Assembly: GCA_903928955.1 (NCBI GenBank)
Contig: CAIYTD010000065.1
Span: forward strand, 1-16,128
Direction of reading: 5' to 3'
DNA: 16,128 nt
From: Oligoflexia bacterium
GTDB lineage: Bacteria; Bdellovibrionota; UBA1018
Shown: piece after piece, positions 7,525-15,153 of the stretch
Layout: every line of letters begins with the position of its first letter
Numbering within the stretch: the first letter of the stretch is position 1
Program-made: the position numbers and the translations under genes
The notes under the pieces: generated by a model
The model's input: only the letters and a program-made list of their open reading frames with translations
Told to the model about the DNA's origin: nothing
Databases searched by the model: none

Positions 7525-8373
7525 ATGACAAAATCGTCACCAGAATCACCCATAGAAAAATTCCTTAACATTATTTCTACTCTTTGGACCGCCCCCTTTC
7601 ACGAGATAGGCCGAAAAATTATCTCCTCTTTTCGATTTGCAGGAAGCTTAAGTTCCCTATCCTTTCAAGTTATTAAAGCATGTACTTCGCGCCCTTTCTA
7701 TTTCAAGCTCATTCTCAATCAAATTCTAGCAATAGGAATTGAATCTATTTTACTTGTTGCTGTAACTGCACTTGCAACAGGATCAGTAATGGCGCTTCAA
7801 TTTGGATATGGCCTAGGCAAATTTGGAGGAAAACTCTATGTTCCTCAAATAGTTGCGTTAGCTATTTTACGAGAAATGGGCCCTGTTTTTACTAGCTTAC
7901 TTGTTGCGGGTCGAATAGGTTCTGGAATTGCGTCCGAAGTCGGCTCCATGAAAGTCACCCAACAAATCGACGCCATTCGAGCTCTGGGCACTAGCCCCAT
8001 CAAACGCATTGTCGTCCCTCGCATTCTTGCGAGTCTGATCGCCCTACCTATACTCACCTTATTCGCAGATTATATTGGACTATTAGGTGCAATGATTGTT
8101 TGCACGAAAGAATTAGGCATTAGTCCTGAATATTTTATTACAAAAGCAATTCTGCATCTCAAAATGTACGATTTGCTCACAGGTATGGCAAAAACAACTG
8201 TTTTCGCGTTCTTTATTTCCCTCTCGGCCTGCTGGAAAGGACTTAATACTGAGGGAGGTACTCAAGGAGTAGGAAATAGCACTACTTGGGCAGTAGTAAC
8301 ATCCAGCATCTTCATTATGATCAGTGACTTTTTTCTAACAAAAATTTTTATTTTAACAGTGTATCCAAAATAG
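7525..8373 (+). CDS. mlaE: MlaE-family phospholipid ABC permease
   Basis: MlaE is the inner-membrane permease of the MCE lipid transporter, which moves phospholipids between inner and outer membranes. The 282-residue protein has a polar N-terminal 50 residues, longer than in E. coli MlaE, and then several membrane segments. Family blocks are clear: FGYGLGKFGGKLYVPQIVALAILREMGPVFTSLLVAGRIGSGIASEVGSMKVTQQIDAIRALG at about residues 93-155 (the cytoplasmic coupling region), then RIVVPRILASLIALPILTLFAD, and WKGLNTEGGTQGVGNSTTWAVV near the end. Gene order here is permease, ATPase, MCE protein, unlike the mlaF-E-D order in E. coli. No strong ribosome site is visible, so translation may be coupled to the gene ending 9 nt upstream. 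Confidence 0.95.
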   Translation: MTKSSPESPIEKFLNIISTLWTAPFHEIGRKIISSFRFAGSLSSLSFQVIKACTSRPFYFKLILNQILAIGIESILLVAVTALATGSVMALQFGYGLGKFGGKLYVPQIVALAILREMGPVFTSLLVAGRIGSGIASEVGSMKVTQQIDAIRALGTSPIKRIVVPRILASLIALPILTLFADYIGLLGAMIVCTKELGISPEYFITKAILHLKMYDLLTGMAKTTVFAFFISLSACWKGLNTEGGTQGVGNSTTWAVVTSSIFIMISDFFLTKIFILTVYPK

Positions 8374-8389
8374 GAGCAGCCTCAAAGCC

Positions 8390-9169
8390 ATGCACTCACA
8401 GGAATCCACAGTTGCGCTTGATGTTCGAGATATTTATAAATCATTTGGCGAAAAAAAAGTACACCAAGGAGTTTCCTTTCAACTCCTGCGTGGAGAGATT
8501 TTAGGGCTCTTTGGAGGTTCTGGAACAGGAAAAAGTGTCATCCTAAGATCTATTATTGGGCTGGAAAAACCAGACCGAGGTAAAATTTTTTTCGAAGGAA
8601 TTAACATTCTAAACCATGATGAAAACGATTTATTCCAAATACGAACTAAAATTGGATATGTTTTTCAAAATGGCGCCCTTTTCGATTCCCTAACTATTGA
8701 AGAAAACTTATCTTACCCTTTAATAGAACATACTTCTTTGAATGAAAAAGAGATTCTATCTCGTGTCAACGACATGCTCAATCTCATCAACATGAAAGGG
8801 AGTAATCATTTATTCCCAAATGAACTCTCCGGGGGAATGCAAAAACGCGCCGGGTTGGCTCGCGCCACTATTTTAGAGCCTCAGATTATACTTTTTGACG
8901 AACCCACAGCTGGACTTGACCCTATCAATACCAAGCGACTTCTAGATAATATCAAAAGACTGAAAAACAAGGGAATGACTGGCATTTTTGTGACACATGA
9001 TATTCCGAGTGCTTTTGAAATCGCTGATCGAATCGCTATTCTTTATAACGGAAAAATTTATATTATCGATTCAGTAGAAAATATTAAAAAATCTAAAGAC
9101 CCTTTAGTGCAATCATTTATAATGGGTTCATTAGGAGAAGATGATGATCGTTCAACAGAAAAAGGCTAA
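8390..9169 (+). CDS. mlaF: MlaF-family ABC transporter ATPase
   Basis: This is the ATPase that powers MlaE. All ABC motifs are present in the 259 residues: Walker A GGSGTGKS (42-49), Q-loop FQNGALFDSLTIEEN (92-106, the form typical of MlaF), signature LSGGMQKRAG (146-155), Walker B IILFDEPTAGLDP (166-178) and the switch histidine in VTHD (201-204). The C-terminus is Asp-rich and short (GEDDDRSTEKG). It starts 16 nt after mlaE and ends 3 nt before mlaD. AGGAG is present but about 13 bases before the ATG, further than usual. Confidence 0.96.
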   Translation: MHSQESTVALDVRDIYKSFGEKKVHQGVSFQLLRGEILGLFGGSGTGKSVILRSIIGLEKPDRGKIFFEGINILNHDENDLFQIRTKIGYVFQNGALFDSLTIEENLSYPLIEHTSLNEKEILSRVNDMLNLINMKGSNHLFPNELSGGMQKRAGLARATILEPQIILFDEPTAGLDPINTKRLLDNIKRLKNKGMTGIFVTHDIPSAFEIADRIAILYNGKIYIIDSVENIKKSKDPLVQSFIMGSLGEDDDRSTEKG

Positions 9170-9172
9170 AAT

Positions 9173-10003
9173 ATGAAAAAACAACTAGAGACTGAAGTTA
9201 AAGTGGGCATTTTTGTTACATTAGGAGTTAGTCTCATTTTATTAGCCATTTTTTTTCTAGGCGGAGAAAACTTTCTCACTCGCAGTAAATATTTTTTTGT
9301 ACATTTTAATGCTGTAGATGGCCTTGTTAAAGGCTCTAAAGTAACATTAGGTGGAGTGCCAGTAGGAACTGTCAAATCGATAGCCTTTGACCATGAATTT
9401 AAAAACGTCCAAGTCCATTTTTCAGTTGAAAGAAAAGCAAGTGAATGGGTTCGTGAAGACTCAACTGCTGAAATTGCAACCCAAGGAGTGCTAGGTGACA
9501 AATACATCAGCATCAGCGTAGGCAACAAAAGCCTACCAGTGCTTGCAGACGGCTCCACTCTATCCGAGCGACCTTCTCAAGGTCTCACTCAGTTTCTCAA
9601 TAAAGGCGACACACTCCTGCTGACGCTCAATAGTATTGCAAAAAATTTAGATAAAATATTAAAAGAATTTGATACAGATAACCGAAGTGAGACTTTTTTT
9701 AAAGGCATTGCAAATACAGCAAAAAACATGAGCCAAGCAAGTAAAACAATTCATGAAGAGCTCAATCAAATCCAAATTAAAAAAACAATTTCACACCTCA
9801 ATCAAATTTTTGAAAAAATAGATAATGGAACAGGAACACTAGGTGCACTTGTGAATGATCCCGGGCTCTATGATCAATTAAGAGCCTTATTTGGTGGAGC
9901 CAATCGAAATCGCATCATCCGAAATCTAGTCCGCCAAACTGTAAAGGAATCAAAGGAACCCAAGGATCCAAAGATCACTCCCAGTGGACTTCCTGAACAA
10001 TAA
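9173..10003 (+). CDS. mlaD: MlaD-family MCE-domain protein
   Basis: MlaD-type proteins are anchored in the inner membrane and form a periplasmic hexameric ring that receives or passes lipid to MlaE. The 276-residue product has one membrane anchor at about 11-30 and an MCE domain at about 39-117, with VDGLVKGSKVTLGGVPVGTVKSI and TQGVLGDKYISISVG as the family blocks. After it comes a long helical region (about 130-220) and the end block GTGTLGALVNDPGLYDQLRALFGGANRNRIIRNLVRQTVK, then a Lys/Pro-rich tail. It is longer than E. coli MlaD; the helical extension may form a tunnel or reach the outer membrane, which is inference. It is 3 nt from mlaF. Its stop is 5 nt from the stop of the convergent activator gene. 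Confidence 0.95.
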   Translation: MKKQLETEVKVGIFVTLGVSLILLAIFFLGGENFLTRSKYFFVHFNAVDGLVKGSKVTLGGVPVGTVKSIAFDHEFKNVQVHFSVERKASEWVREDSTAEIATQGVLGDKYISISVGNKSLPVLADGSTLSERPSQGLTQFLNKGDTLLLTLNSIAKNLDKILKEFDTDNRSETFFKGIANTAKNMSQASKTIHEELNQIQIKKTISHLNQIFEKIDNGTGTLGALVNDPGLYDQLRALFGGANRNRIIRNLVRQTVKESKEPKDPKITPSGLPEQ

Positions 10004-10008
10004 TCCTA

Positions 10009-11082
10009 TTACGCATTCCCCTCTGGACTCACTAAAGCTTCATTGATAATCAAAGAATTTAGGCAATCTCGAGGACTATTAGGAATAATCATTCCTCTTT
10101 TACGAAGTTTTTCTACCAAAGTAGTCCGGTTCATACTTAAAAGCTCACTGGCTCGATTTTTATTTCCATTCGTTCGCGCAAGTGCTTGATCAACCAAGTG
10201 GTTCTCAAAAGCTGCAACAATCGCTTTTAAATCTATACCCGTTTGAGGCAATACCATTCTCGGAAACTCCCAAGCTGAAAGTGCCCCTGAGCCCTGAGGT
10301 TTTCCATTGGCATATGCTTGAAATATACGATGAGGTAAATCGGCTAAATCTACAGTCCCTTGGCCTTTTAAAATAACAAGACGTTCCATTAAATTTTCAA
10401 GTTCACGCACGTTTCCTGGCCAATCATAGGCCATTAATGCGTCTAAAATTTGCCCAGATGGAAACTCCACAGAATAGCCATTCACTAGATTAAATTCATG
10501 AACAAAATGCTTTACTAAAATAGGAATATCACTCCTTCTCTCACGCAGCGAAGGAACTTTCATTGGAATGACATTCAAACGGTAGTAAAGATCTTCTCGA
10601 AACTCACGCTTTTGAACAGCTTCTTCCAGATCTCGATTCGTTGCGGCAATGATTCGAATATCTACTTCGATTGTTCGTGAAGATCCAACTGCTTCAAATT
10701 GTCGAGTTTGGAGCGCACGCAATAGTTTAACTTGTACATGAAGAGGTATGTCTCCTACTTCATCTAAAAACAGTGTTCCACCATGAGCTAGCTCAAAACG
10801 ACCTTGTCGATTTTGAGTTGCCCCAGTAAAAGCTCCCTTCACATGACCAAAAAACTCCGCTTCCAAAAGCTCAGACGGAATAGCACCACAGTTTACAATC
10901 ACCAGTGGCTTTAAAGCCCTCAGAGATTGCTCATGGATAGCACGCGCCACCAACTCCTTGCCAGTGCCACTTTCCCCCATAATCAAAACTGTGCTATCAG
11001 TCTGTGAAACTTTTTCAATTGTTTTAAAAAGATCTTGAATCACGCTACTCTCTCCAACGAGTGGAGAACGAAATGCGAGCAT
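10009..11082 (-). CDS. Receiver-less sigma-54 activator with FleQ-like HTH
   Basis: A second AAA+ enhancer-binding protein. Motifs: Walker A GESGTGKE (36-43), GAFTGA sigma-54 loop (83-88), Walker B LFLDE (104-108), FREDLYYRLNVIPMKVPSLRERRSDIP, and WPGNVRELENLMERL. The helix-turn-helix at about 305-330 (NRASELLSMNRTTLVEKLRKRGM) is of the FleQ/FlrA type rather than the NtrC type. FleQ's N-terminal domain is absent, so input must come from a partner, from nucleotide binding, or from expression level. A 26-residue tail follows the HTH. I chose ATG 11082 because GGGGGGAG lies 5 nt upstream; a TTG one codon earlier is in frame but badly spaced. It lies 139 nt downstream of metK and converges on mlaD. 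Its targets are unknown. Confidence 0.93.
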   Translation of the reverse strand: MLAFRSPLVGESSVIQDLFKTIEKVSQTDSTVLIMGESGTGKELVARAIHEQSLRALKPLVIVNCGAIPSELLEAEFFGHVKGAFTGATQNRQGRFELAHGGTLFLDEVGDIPLHVQVKLLRALQTRQFEAVGSSRTIEVDIRIIAATNRDLEEAVQKREFREDLYYRLNVIPMKVPSLRERRSDIPILVKHFVHEFNLVNGYSVEFPSGQILDALMAYDWPGNVRELENLMERLVILKGQGTVDLADLPHRIFQAYANGKPQGSGALSAWEFPRMVLPQTGIDLKAIVAAFENHLVDQALARTNGNKNRASELLSMNRTTLVEKLRKRGMIIPNSPRDCLNSLIINEALVSPEGNA

Positions 11083-11151
11083 CAATGCTCCCCCCTGAAC
11101 CCTTCCCTGAGTTTTCAGCAGCCCCGTTACAAAGACTGCCCCCTTATCACT

Positions 11152-11180
11152 AGGCTAAGCAATATTTACCTCTGTGTCAA
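11152..11180 (-). promoter_or_regulatory. Sigma-70-type promoter candidate for the FleQ-like activator
   Basis: On the minus strand TTGACA (perfect -35) is followed after 17 bases by TAGCCT, a poor -10. It lies in the 139-nt space between metK and the activator gene, about 70 nt before the ATG. No convincing rho-independent terminator was seen between the two genes, so read-through from metK is also possible. Confidence 0.35.
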
Positions 11181-11221
11181 AAAAAATCTCTTCCTGATTT
11201 TCGTCTTGACCCAGTCTGAGT

Positions 11222-12388
11222 TTATTTTAGACTCTGAAGTGCATGTATTTGATCTGTTTTTTCCCAAGTAAACTCGGGCTCTGGTCTTCCGAAATGCCCA
11301 TAAGCAGCAGTTTTAGAATAAATCGGTCTCAATAAATTGAGAGACTCAATAATTCCTGCTGGACGCAACCTAAAAATTTCTCGAACTGCTAGTTCTAGTT
11401 TTTGAAGCTCTACTTTTTCTGTTCCAAAGCCATTCACCATAACGCTTACTGGCTCTGCCACTCCAATTGCATAAGCAAGTTGGACTAAGCAACGATCCAC
11501 TAAACCTGCTGCTACTAGATTTTTAGCAATATACCGCCCCATATAACAGGCAGAACGATCTACTTTAGAAGGATCTTTTCCTGAAAAGGCTCCGCCACCG
11601 TGAGCACCGTGCCCACCGTAAGTATCTACAATAATTTTTCGACCTGTCAGACCACAATCTCCCATAGGGCCGCCCACTACAAAGCGTCCAGTGGGATTAA
11701 TGAAAAATTTAGTTTTATGATCCAAGTATTCTCGAGGAACCGTCTTTTTAATGACTTCCTCCACTAAAGCTTCTTGTATCTGCTGATGACTGACTTCTTC
11801 ATCATGCTGAGAACTGATCACAATTGAATCAATTCTTTTAGGAATACCATCTTCATACTCTATAGTGACTTGCGTTTTTCCGTCAGGACGCAGCCAATTT
11901 AACGTATGATCTTTGCGTACCTGAGACAATCGAAGTGCAAGTTTATGAGAAAGATCAATGGAAAGAGGCATCAGCTGCTCTGATTCTCGAACAGCATATC
12001 CAAACATCAGGCCTTGATCTCCTGCTCCCTGTTCTTTCTGATTATGCATTCCTTGTCCTACAGTCACTCCCTGTGAAATATCAGGTGACTGCCGATCCAA
12101 AGTAACTATCACTCCACAAGTTTTATAATCAAAACCTTTTTCTGAAGAATCATAACCAATTTTTTTAAGAGTTTTCCGAGCAATATCAGCATAATCCACG
12201 CGAGCATTTGTCGTCACTTCGCCAGCCACAACAATCAACCCTGTGGTTACAAGAGTTTCACAAGCAACTCGGGACTTTGGATCCACCGTCAAAAGTGCAT
12301 CTAAAACGGCGTCCGAAACTTGATCAGCAATTTTATCTGGATGGCCTTCAGTTACGGATTCAGAAGTAAAAAGGTAATGTTTTGACAT
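11222..12388 (-). CDS. metK: S-adenosylmethionine synthetase
   Basis: MetK makes S-adenosylmethionine from methionine and ATP in the cytoplasm, releasing phosphate and diphosphate. The 388-residue length is standard. Signatures: GHPDK (15-19) at the ATP/methionine site, LDRQSPDISQGV (97-108), the adenine-binding GAGDQGLMFGYA (121-132), and the glycine-rich GGGAFSGKDPSKVDRSA block at about 265-281 that binds the triphosphate. DRSACYMGRYIAKNLVAAGL and the C-terminal YGHFGRPEPEFTWEKTD are also typical. A TAGGAA ribosome site lies 9 nt before the ATG. It is 28 nt downstream of a small basic gene and probably shares its promoter. No SAM riboswitch is evident upstream. Confidence 0.98.
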   Translation of the reverse strand: MSKHYLFTSESVTEGHPDKIADQVSDAVLDALLTVDPKSRVACETLVTTGLIVVAGEVTTNARVDYADIARKTLKKIGYDSSEKGFDYKTCGVIVTLDRQSPDISQGVTVGQGMHNQKEQGAGDQGLMFGYAVRESEQLMPLSIDLSHKLALRLSQVRKDHTLNWLRPDGKTQVTIEYEDGIPKRIDSIVISSQHDEEVSHQQIQEALVEEVIKKTVPREYLDHKTKFFINPTGRFVVGGPMGDCGLTGRKIIVDTYGGHGAHGGGAFSGKDPSKVDRSACYMGRYIAKNLVAAGLVDRCLVQLAYAIGVAEPVSVMVNGFGTEKVELQKLELAVREIFRLRPAGIIESLNLLRPIYSKTAAYGHFGRPEPEFTWEKTDQIHALQSLK

Positions 12389-12416
12389 GATGAAGTATTC
12401 CTAGAAAATCGGACTG

Positions 12417-12545
12417 TTAGCTTTCAAAATGAATAGGAAACTTAGGGGTTGTACCTTTATTTTGCTCTCGGCGTTTACGAGTTTTACCTTTACGAGCCTG
12501 ACGAACTTTGCGTGCAGTTTTAGTTTTCATCATACGAGAGGGCAT
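12417..12545 (-). CDS. 42-residue highly basic protein upstream of metK
   Basis: A short gene found by reading the minus strand between metK and the divergent secretin. It encodes 42 residues starting MPSRMMKTKTARKVRQARKG and ending PKFPIHFES, with 15 Lys/Arg and only 2 Glu. GGAG lies 6 nt before the ATG, which is ideal spacing, and the stop is 28 nt before metK, so it looks like a real first cistron. Composition suggests binding to RNA or DNA, for example a ribosome- or nucleoid-associated microprotein, but it does not match the short ribosomal proteins I know (bL34, bL36, bTHX). Function is unknown. Confidence 0.72.
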   Translation of the reverse strand: MPSRMMKTKTARKVRQARKGKTRKRREQNKGTTPKFPIHFES

Positions 12546-12572
12546 AGTGATCTCCAATAAGTTAATTTGGAA

Positions 12573-12602
12573 GACTTAGCTTTGATTGAGGTCGAATGTC
12601 AA
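12573..12602 (-). promoter_or_regulatory. Sigma-70-type promoter candidate for the small basic gene and metK
   Basis: A perfect TTGACA -35 on the minus strand (12602-12597) is followed after 18 bases by TAAGTC, a weak -10. The expected start is about 20 nt before the GGAG ribosome site of the small gene. The -10 is too poor for a firm call. Confidence 0.35.
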
Positions 12603-12623
12603 TTTTTTAGTGAATAGAATGGA

Positions 12624-12635
12624 GTTTTTAAAAAC
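12624..12635. promoter_or_regulatory. 12-bp perfect palindrome before the secretin promoter
   Basis: GTTTTTAAAAAC is a perfect palindrome ending 6 bases before the sigma-54-like motif of the secretin gene. It could be an operator shared by the two divergent genes, or simply AT-rich DNA. Confidence 0.2.
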
Positions 12636-12641
12636 AAAGTA

Positions 12642-12657
12642 TGGCCCGGAGCTTGCT
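12642..12657 (+). promoter_or_regulatory. Sigma-54-type promoter candidate before the secretin gene
   Basis: The sequence is TGGCCC-GGAGC-TTGCT, with GG and GC exactly 10 bases apart and one mismatch to the consensus TGGCAC-N5-TTGCW. Taking the C at 12656 as -12 puts +1 at 12668 or 12669, at the base before or the A of the secretin ATG. No Shine-Dalgarno is present between motif and ATG, so either the message is leaderless or the match is fortuitous. Confidence 0.5.
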
Positions 12658-12668
12658 GCCCCTCCTCT

Positions 12669-14168
12669 ATGGGCCTCAACTGTTCCATCAACCTAAAATG
12701 GATCCTTTTCTATTCGATTTTGCGTGCTCCTGACTGGGTTATGGCTCACGCAAAGGAAACTCCTCCTCCGCTCTCTCAAAAACCAGCGCTTGTGCTGGGG
12801 CTAGGAGAGCAGAGATTATTAAAAATTCCGGGCCTTCACAAATACTCTTTAGGAAGCCCCATTGTGCATGCTCTATCACTACCTCAAAGTCCCTGGAAAT
12901 CACATGCATCGGAAAAAGACAGCTTACTAATCAAGGCAGTAGCGATTGGATCCGGAGGATTATGGGTCTGGAAATCTGACGGAAGCTCTGAATATCGACC
13001 CATCCGAGTAGAAAAACGGATTCCCATCGAAAAGAACTCCCTGCTCGCTCAAGCGCTCAACCGACTCGAAGAGGCTGAGGTTATTTTCTATGGCGCTGGT
13101 GTGGTACTAAGAGGCAAAATTTACACTCTTTTAGAATGTTCCAAAATTACTGCTCTCACTCAAAGCTTTCCAAAAGAAATTCACGACGAAACGGAGTCAT
13201 CAGAAGACCTCCTTTTAAATGCTGAATCTCAACTCAACCGATGGTTAAAAAATTCAGAACATCAGCATCAACTCCGTTTAGAAAAAATAGGTCAATCTCT
13301 TTGGATTCGAGGAAATGTGGATCGGAGAAGTGACCAAATTTCCCTGGAAAAAGAAGCTCGCCGCATCTATCCCGCTGTCCAAACTGAAATTGAATCTCTG
13401 CCCGACCATTCTCCTACCGTTTACTTCCGTGTTTTCCTGCTGGAACTGAAGCGGAGCCAGTTCCATAATATTGGAATCTCTTGGCCTGGCAGTATCATGA
13501 AATCTCTCCCAGTCACCCCCGGATTAGCTCAAGATGCCGTTCAGCTCGATCTCACACTCCAACAGCTAGAAGGAAATGGAAACGCAAGAATACTTTCCAA
13601 TCCAGAGCTGGTAGTGAGAGCTCCCGGAGAAGCAGAACTCTTCGCAGGGGGCGAACTCCCGATTCAAAATCAAAGCAGATTCTTTTCAAATGTAACCTGG
13701 AAAAAATATGGAATGACTCTACGCCTAAAGGTCAGCCATATTGCAGGCGACCGCATTAGACTCGAAATATATACGGAGGTAAGCCACCTCGATACCCCTG
13801 TTTCTCAAGACAAAATCCCAGGAATCCATACCAATCACATGAAAACCCAAGTAGACGCTCGATTTGGCTCTCCCCTCTTTCTATCTGGATTATTACAGCA
13901 GGGAATGAGGGAAGAAGTCAAAGGGCTCCCATTCTTAAGAAAAATCCCCGTTTTAGGTCTACTTTTTGGTTCTGAAGATTATTTAAACGAGCGATCAGAA
14001 TTAGTCGCAATTCTCTATCCCCATACAAACCCACCCCCTGCACCCATCCGAAGGACAACTTTTCTTGCACCCAAAGGACAACTTCCGCCGCCCAGAAACT
14101 GGATCAGCCCAGAAGACGAACAAAAAATTCGAGAATCAAAGGAATTTCCATGGAATGCTCTCCAATAA
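12669..14168 (+). CDS. Tad/Cpa-type pilus secretin (CpaC/RcpA-like)
   Basis: Secretins form the outer-membrane channel for type II secretion and Tad pili. The 499-residue protein has an N-terminal hydrophobic region with probable cleavage AHA|KE near residue 28. A pilus N-terminal domain (about 38-115, ALVLGLGEQRLLKIPG and SGGLWVWKSDGS) and a BON-like section (about 195-245) follow. The secretin core runs from TVYFRVFLLELKRSQFHNIGISW (about 250) to ELVAILYPH (about 457), including NARILSNPELVVRAPGEAELFAGGELPI and LPFLRKIPVLGLLFGSEDY. A Pro-rich tail ends the protein. The ATG at 12669 has no ribosome site; upstream in-frame codons back to a stop at 12615 include no start codon, and the next ATG (12741) would remove the signal peptide. 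The CpaF-like gene overlaps its end by 19 nt, which supports the Tad assignment. Confidence 0.88.
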   Translation: MGLNCSINLKWILFYSILRAPDWVMAHAKETPPPLSQKPALVLGLGEQRLLKIPGLHKYSLGSPIVHALSLPQSPWKSHASEKDSLLIKAVAIGSGGLWVWKSDGSSEYRPIRVEKRIPIEKNSLLAQALNRLEEAEVIFYGAGVVLRGKIYTLLECSKITALTQSFPKEIHDETESSEDLLLNAESQLNRWLKNSEHQHQLRLEKIGQSLWIRGNVDRRSDQISLEKEARRIYPAVQTEIESLPDHSPTVYFRVFLLELKRSQFHNIGISWPGSIMKSLPVTPGLAQDAVQLDLTLQQLEGNGNARILSNPELVVRAPGEAELFAGGELPIQNQSRFFSNVTWKKYGMTLRLKVSHIAGDRIRLEIYTEVSHLDTPVSQDKIPGIHTNHMKTQVDARFGSPLFLSGLLQQGMREEVKGLPFLRKIPVLGLLFGSEDYLNERSELVAILYPHTNPPPAPIRRTTFLAPKGQLPPPRNWISPEDEQKIRESKEFPWNALQ

Positions 14169-15142
14169 TCCGCATGCACTGGCTCAACAAGCTTTTAGTT
14201 CAAAGGGAAGTAACTGATATTTTTATTAACGGAATTCACAGTATTTTCATTGATCAGGGATCTGGACTGGAATTATACCATTTACCTCCCCAAACTCAGC
14301 TGAAAGAAGAACTTTTTCGAGATTGGGTCCTCACAGAGCTTTCTAAGATTGGAAAAACATGGGATGCAAAACATCCGTTTGTAGATGCAACTCTCACATC
14401 AGGACATCGCATCCACATTGCTTTTCCTCCCTTAGCCCGCCAAGGTATTCTCATTTCGCTTCGCCGACTCTCGCAAGCCTCGCATGCAGAATCCTTTCCC
14501 TACCCAAGCGAGACTCATCGCTGGAAAGATTCTGCCCTCTTTCACCCCGTTGTTGAAGCCATCAAGAGAGGCGACTCGATGCTCATCTCTGGAGCGACAG
14601 GGAGCGGGAAAACCACACTGGCAAGCGATCTCTTAGGACTAGTACCCAAAAATGAAAGAATCATTGCACTCGAGGATACTCCAGAATTGGCCCCTCAGCA
14701 TCCCCATTTCCTGACCCTTCTTGCTCGCCCTCCGAATGCAGACGGATATGGGGAGGTCACCCTGCGGACCTTACTCAAACAGACTTTAAGAATGCGACCG
14801 GATCGAATTATTTTAGGAGAATGCCGAGGAACAGAAGTGCTTGAACTCCTTCAAGCCCTCAATACAGGACACCAAGGAGCCTTAGCAACACTCCACGCAA
14901 ACTCACCGAGGGATGCATTAAGAAGAATTGAACTTCTTTGCCTCTTAGCTGCTGGGGGCTCACTTTCCAGTACAGGGATTCGTGAGCTTCTCAGCTTAGG
15001 GATTCAGTGGATCGTTCAGGTTAAACGAGTCGGAAGCTTGCGCCTCATTACCGAGTTTTGGAAAATAGAAGGCCGCGAAGGAGATACAATTCTGATGCGT
15101 CCAGTGATAGAATCCCCTCCATCGCTAAACTCACTCATTTGA
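14150..15142 (+). CDS. Tad/Cpa-type secretion ATPase (CpaF/TadA-like)
   Basis: A hexameric cytoplasmic ATPase that powers pilus assembly or secretion. The 330-residue protein is compact: CpaF proteins usually carry a longer N-terminal region, absent here. The family block VTDIFINGIHSIFID occurs at 21-35, followed by DATLTSGHRIHIAFPPLARQGILISLRR (79-106). Walker A is GATGSGKT (148-155), the Asp box IALEDTPEL is at 172-180, Walker B RPDRIILGECRG at 216-227, and the His box TGHQGALATLHAN at 239-251. GEC replaces the common GEV/GEM. The start at 14150 lies within the secretin gene, with AAGGA 6 nt upstream; Met9 at 14174 is a possible alternative. Other Tad genes (cpaB, tadB/C, pilin) are not in the window, so they may lie to the right or elsewhere. 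Confidence 0.92.
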   Translation: MECSPIIRMHWLNKLLVQREVTDIFINGIHSIFIDQGSGLELYHLPPQTQLKEELFRDWVLTELSKIGKTWDAKHPFVDATLTSGHRIHIAFPPLARQGILISLRRLSQASHAESFPYPSETHRWKDSALFHPVVEAIKRGDSMLISGATGSGKTTLASDLLGLVPKNERIIALEDTPELAPQHPHFLTLLARPPNADGYGEVTLRTLLKQTLRMRPDRIILGECRGTEVLELLQALNTGHQGALATLHANSPRDALRRIELLCLLAAGGSLSSTGIRELLSLGIQWIVQVKRVGSLRLITEFWKIEGREGDTILMRPVIESPPSLNSLI

Positions 15143-15153
15143 GGGTAACAAAA

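Noticed and set aside
9166..9558. Minus-strand open frame of 130 codons opposite mlaD
   Set aside because: It is an antisense shadow of the mlaD 5' half, with no ribosome site and no domain-like sequence.
11160..11180. GG and GC pair upstream of the FleQ-like activator as a sigma-54 promoter
   Set aside because: The spacing is 8 bases, not 10, so it cannot fit the sigma-54 pattern.
11035..11271. Plus-strand open frame spanning the metK-activator gap
   Set aside because: It overlaps the ends of both minus-strand genes, has no ribosome site and a composition unlike a real protein.
12389..12416. Possible SAM riboswitch before metK
   Set aside because: The gap to the upstream small gene is only 28 nt and the region before that gene (12546-12668) shows no riboswitch-like conserved stems.
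12641..12733. A 30-codon frame starting ATGGCC just upstream of and overlapping the secretin start
   Set aside because: It has no ribosome site, stops quickly inside the secretin signal-peptide region, and its ATG lies inside the sigma-54-like motif.
13481..13759. Plus-strand open frame inside the secretin gene in another frame
   Set aside because: The Ser/Arg-rich translation is typical of an out-of-frame shadow, and the secretin frame is clearly the coding one.
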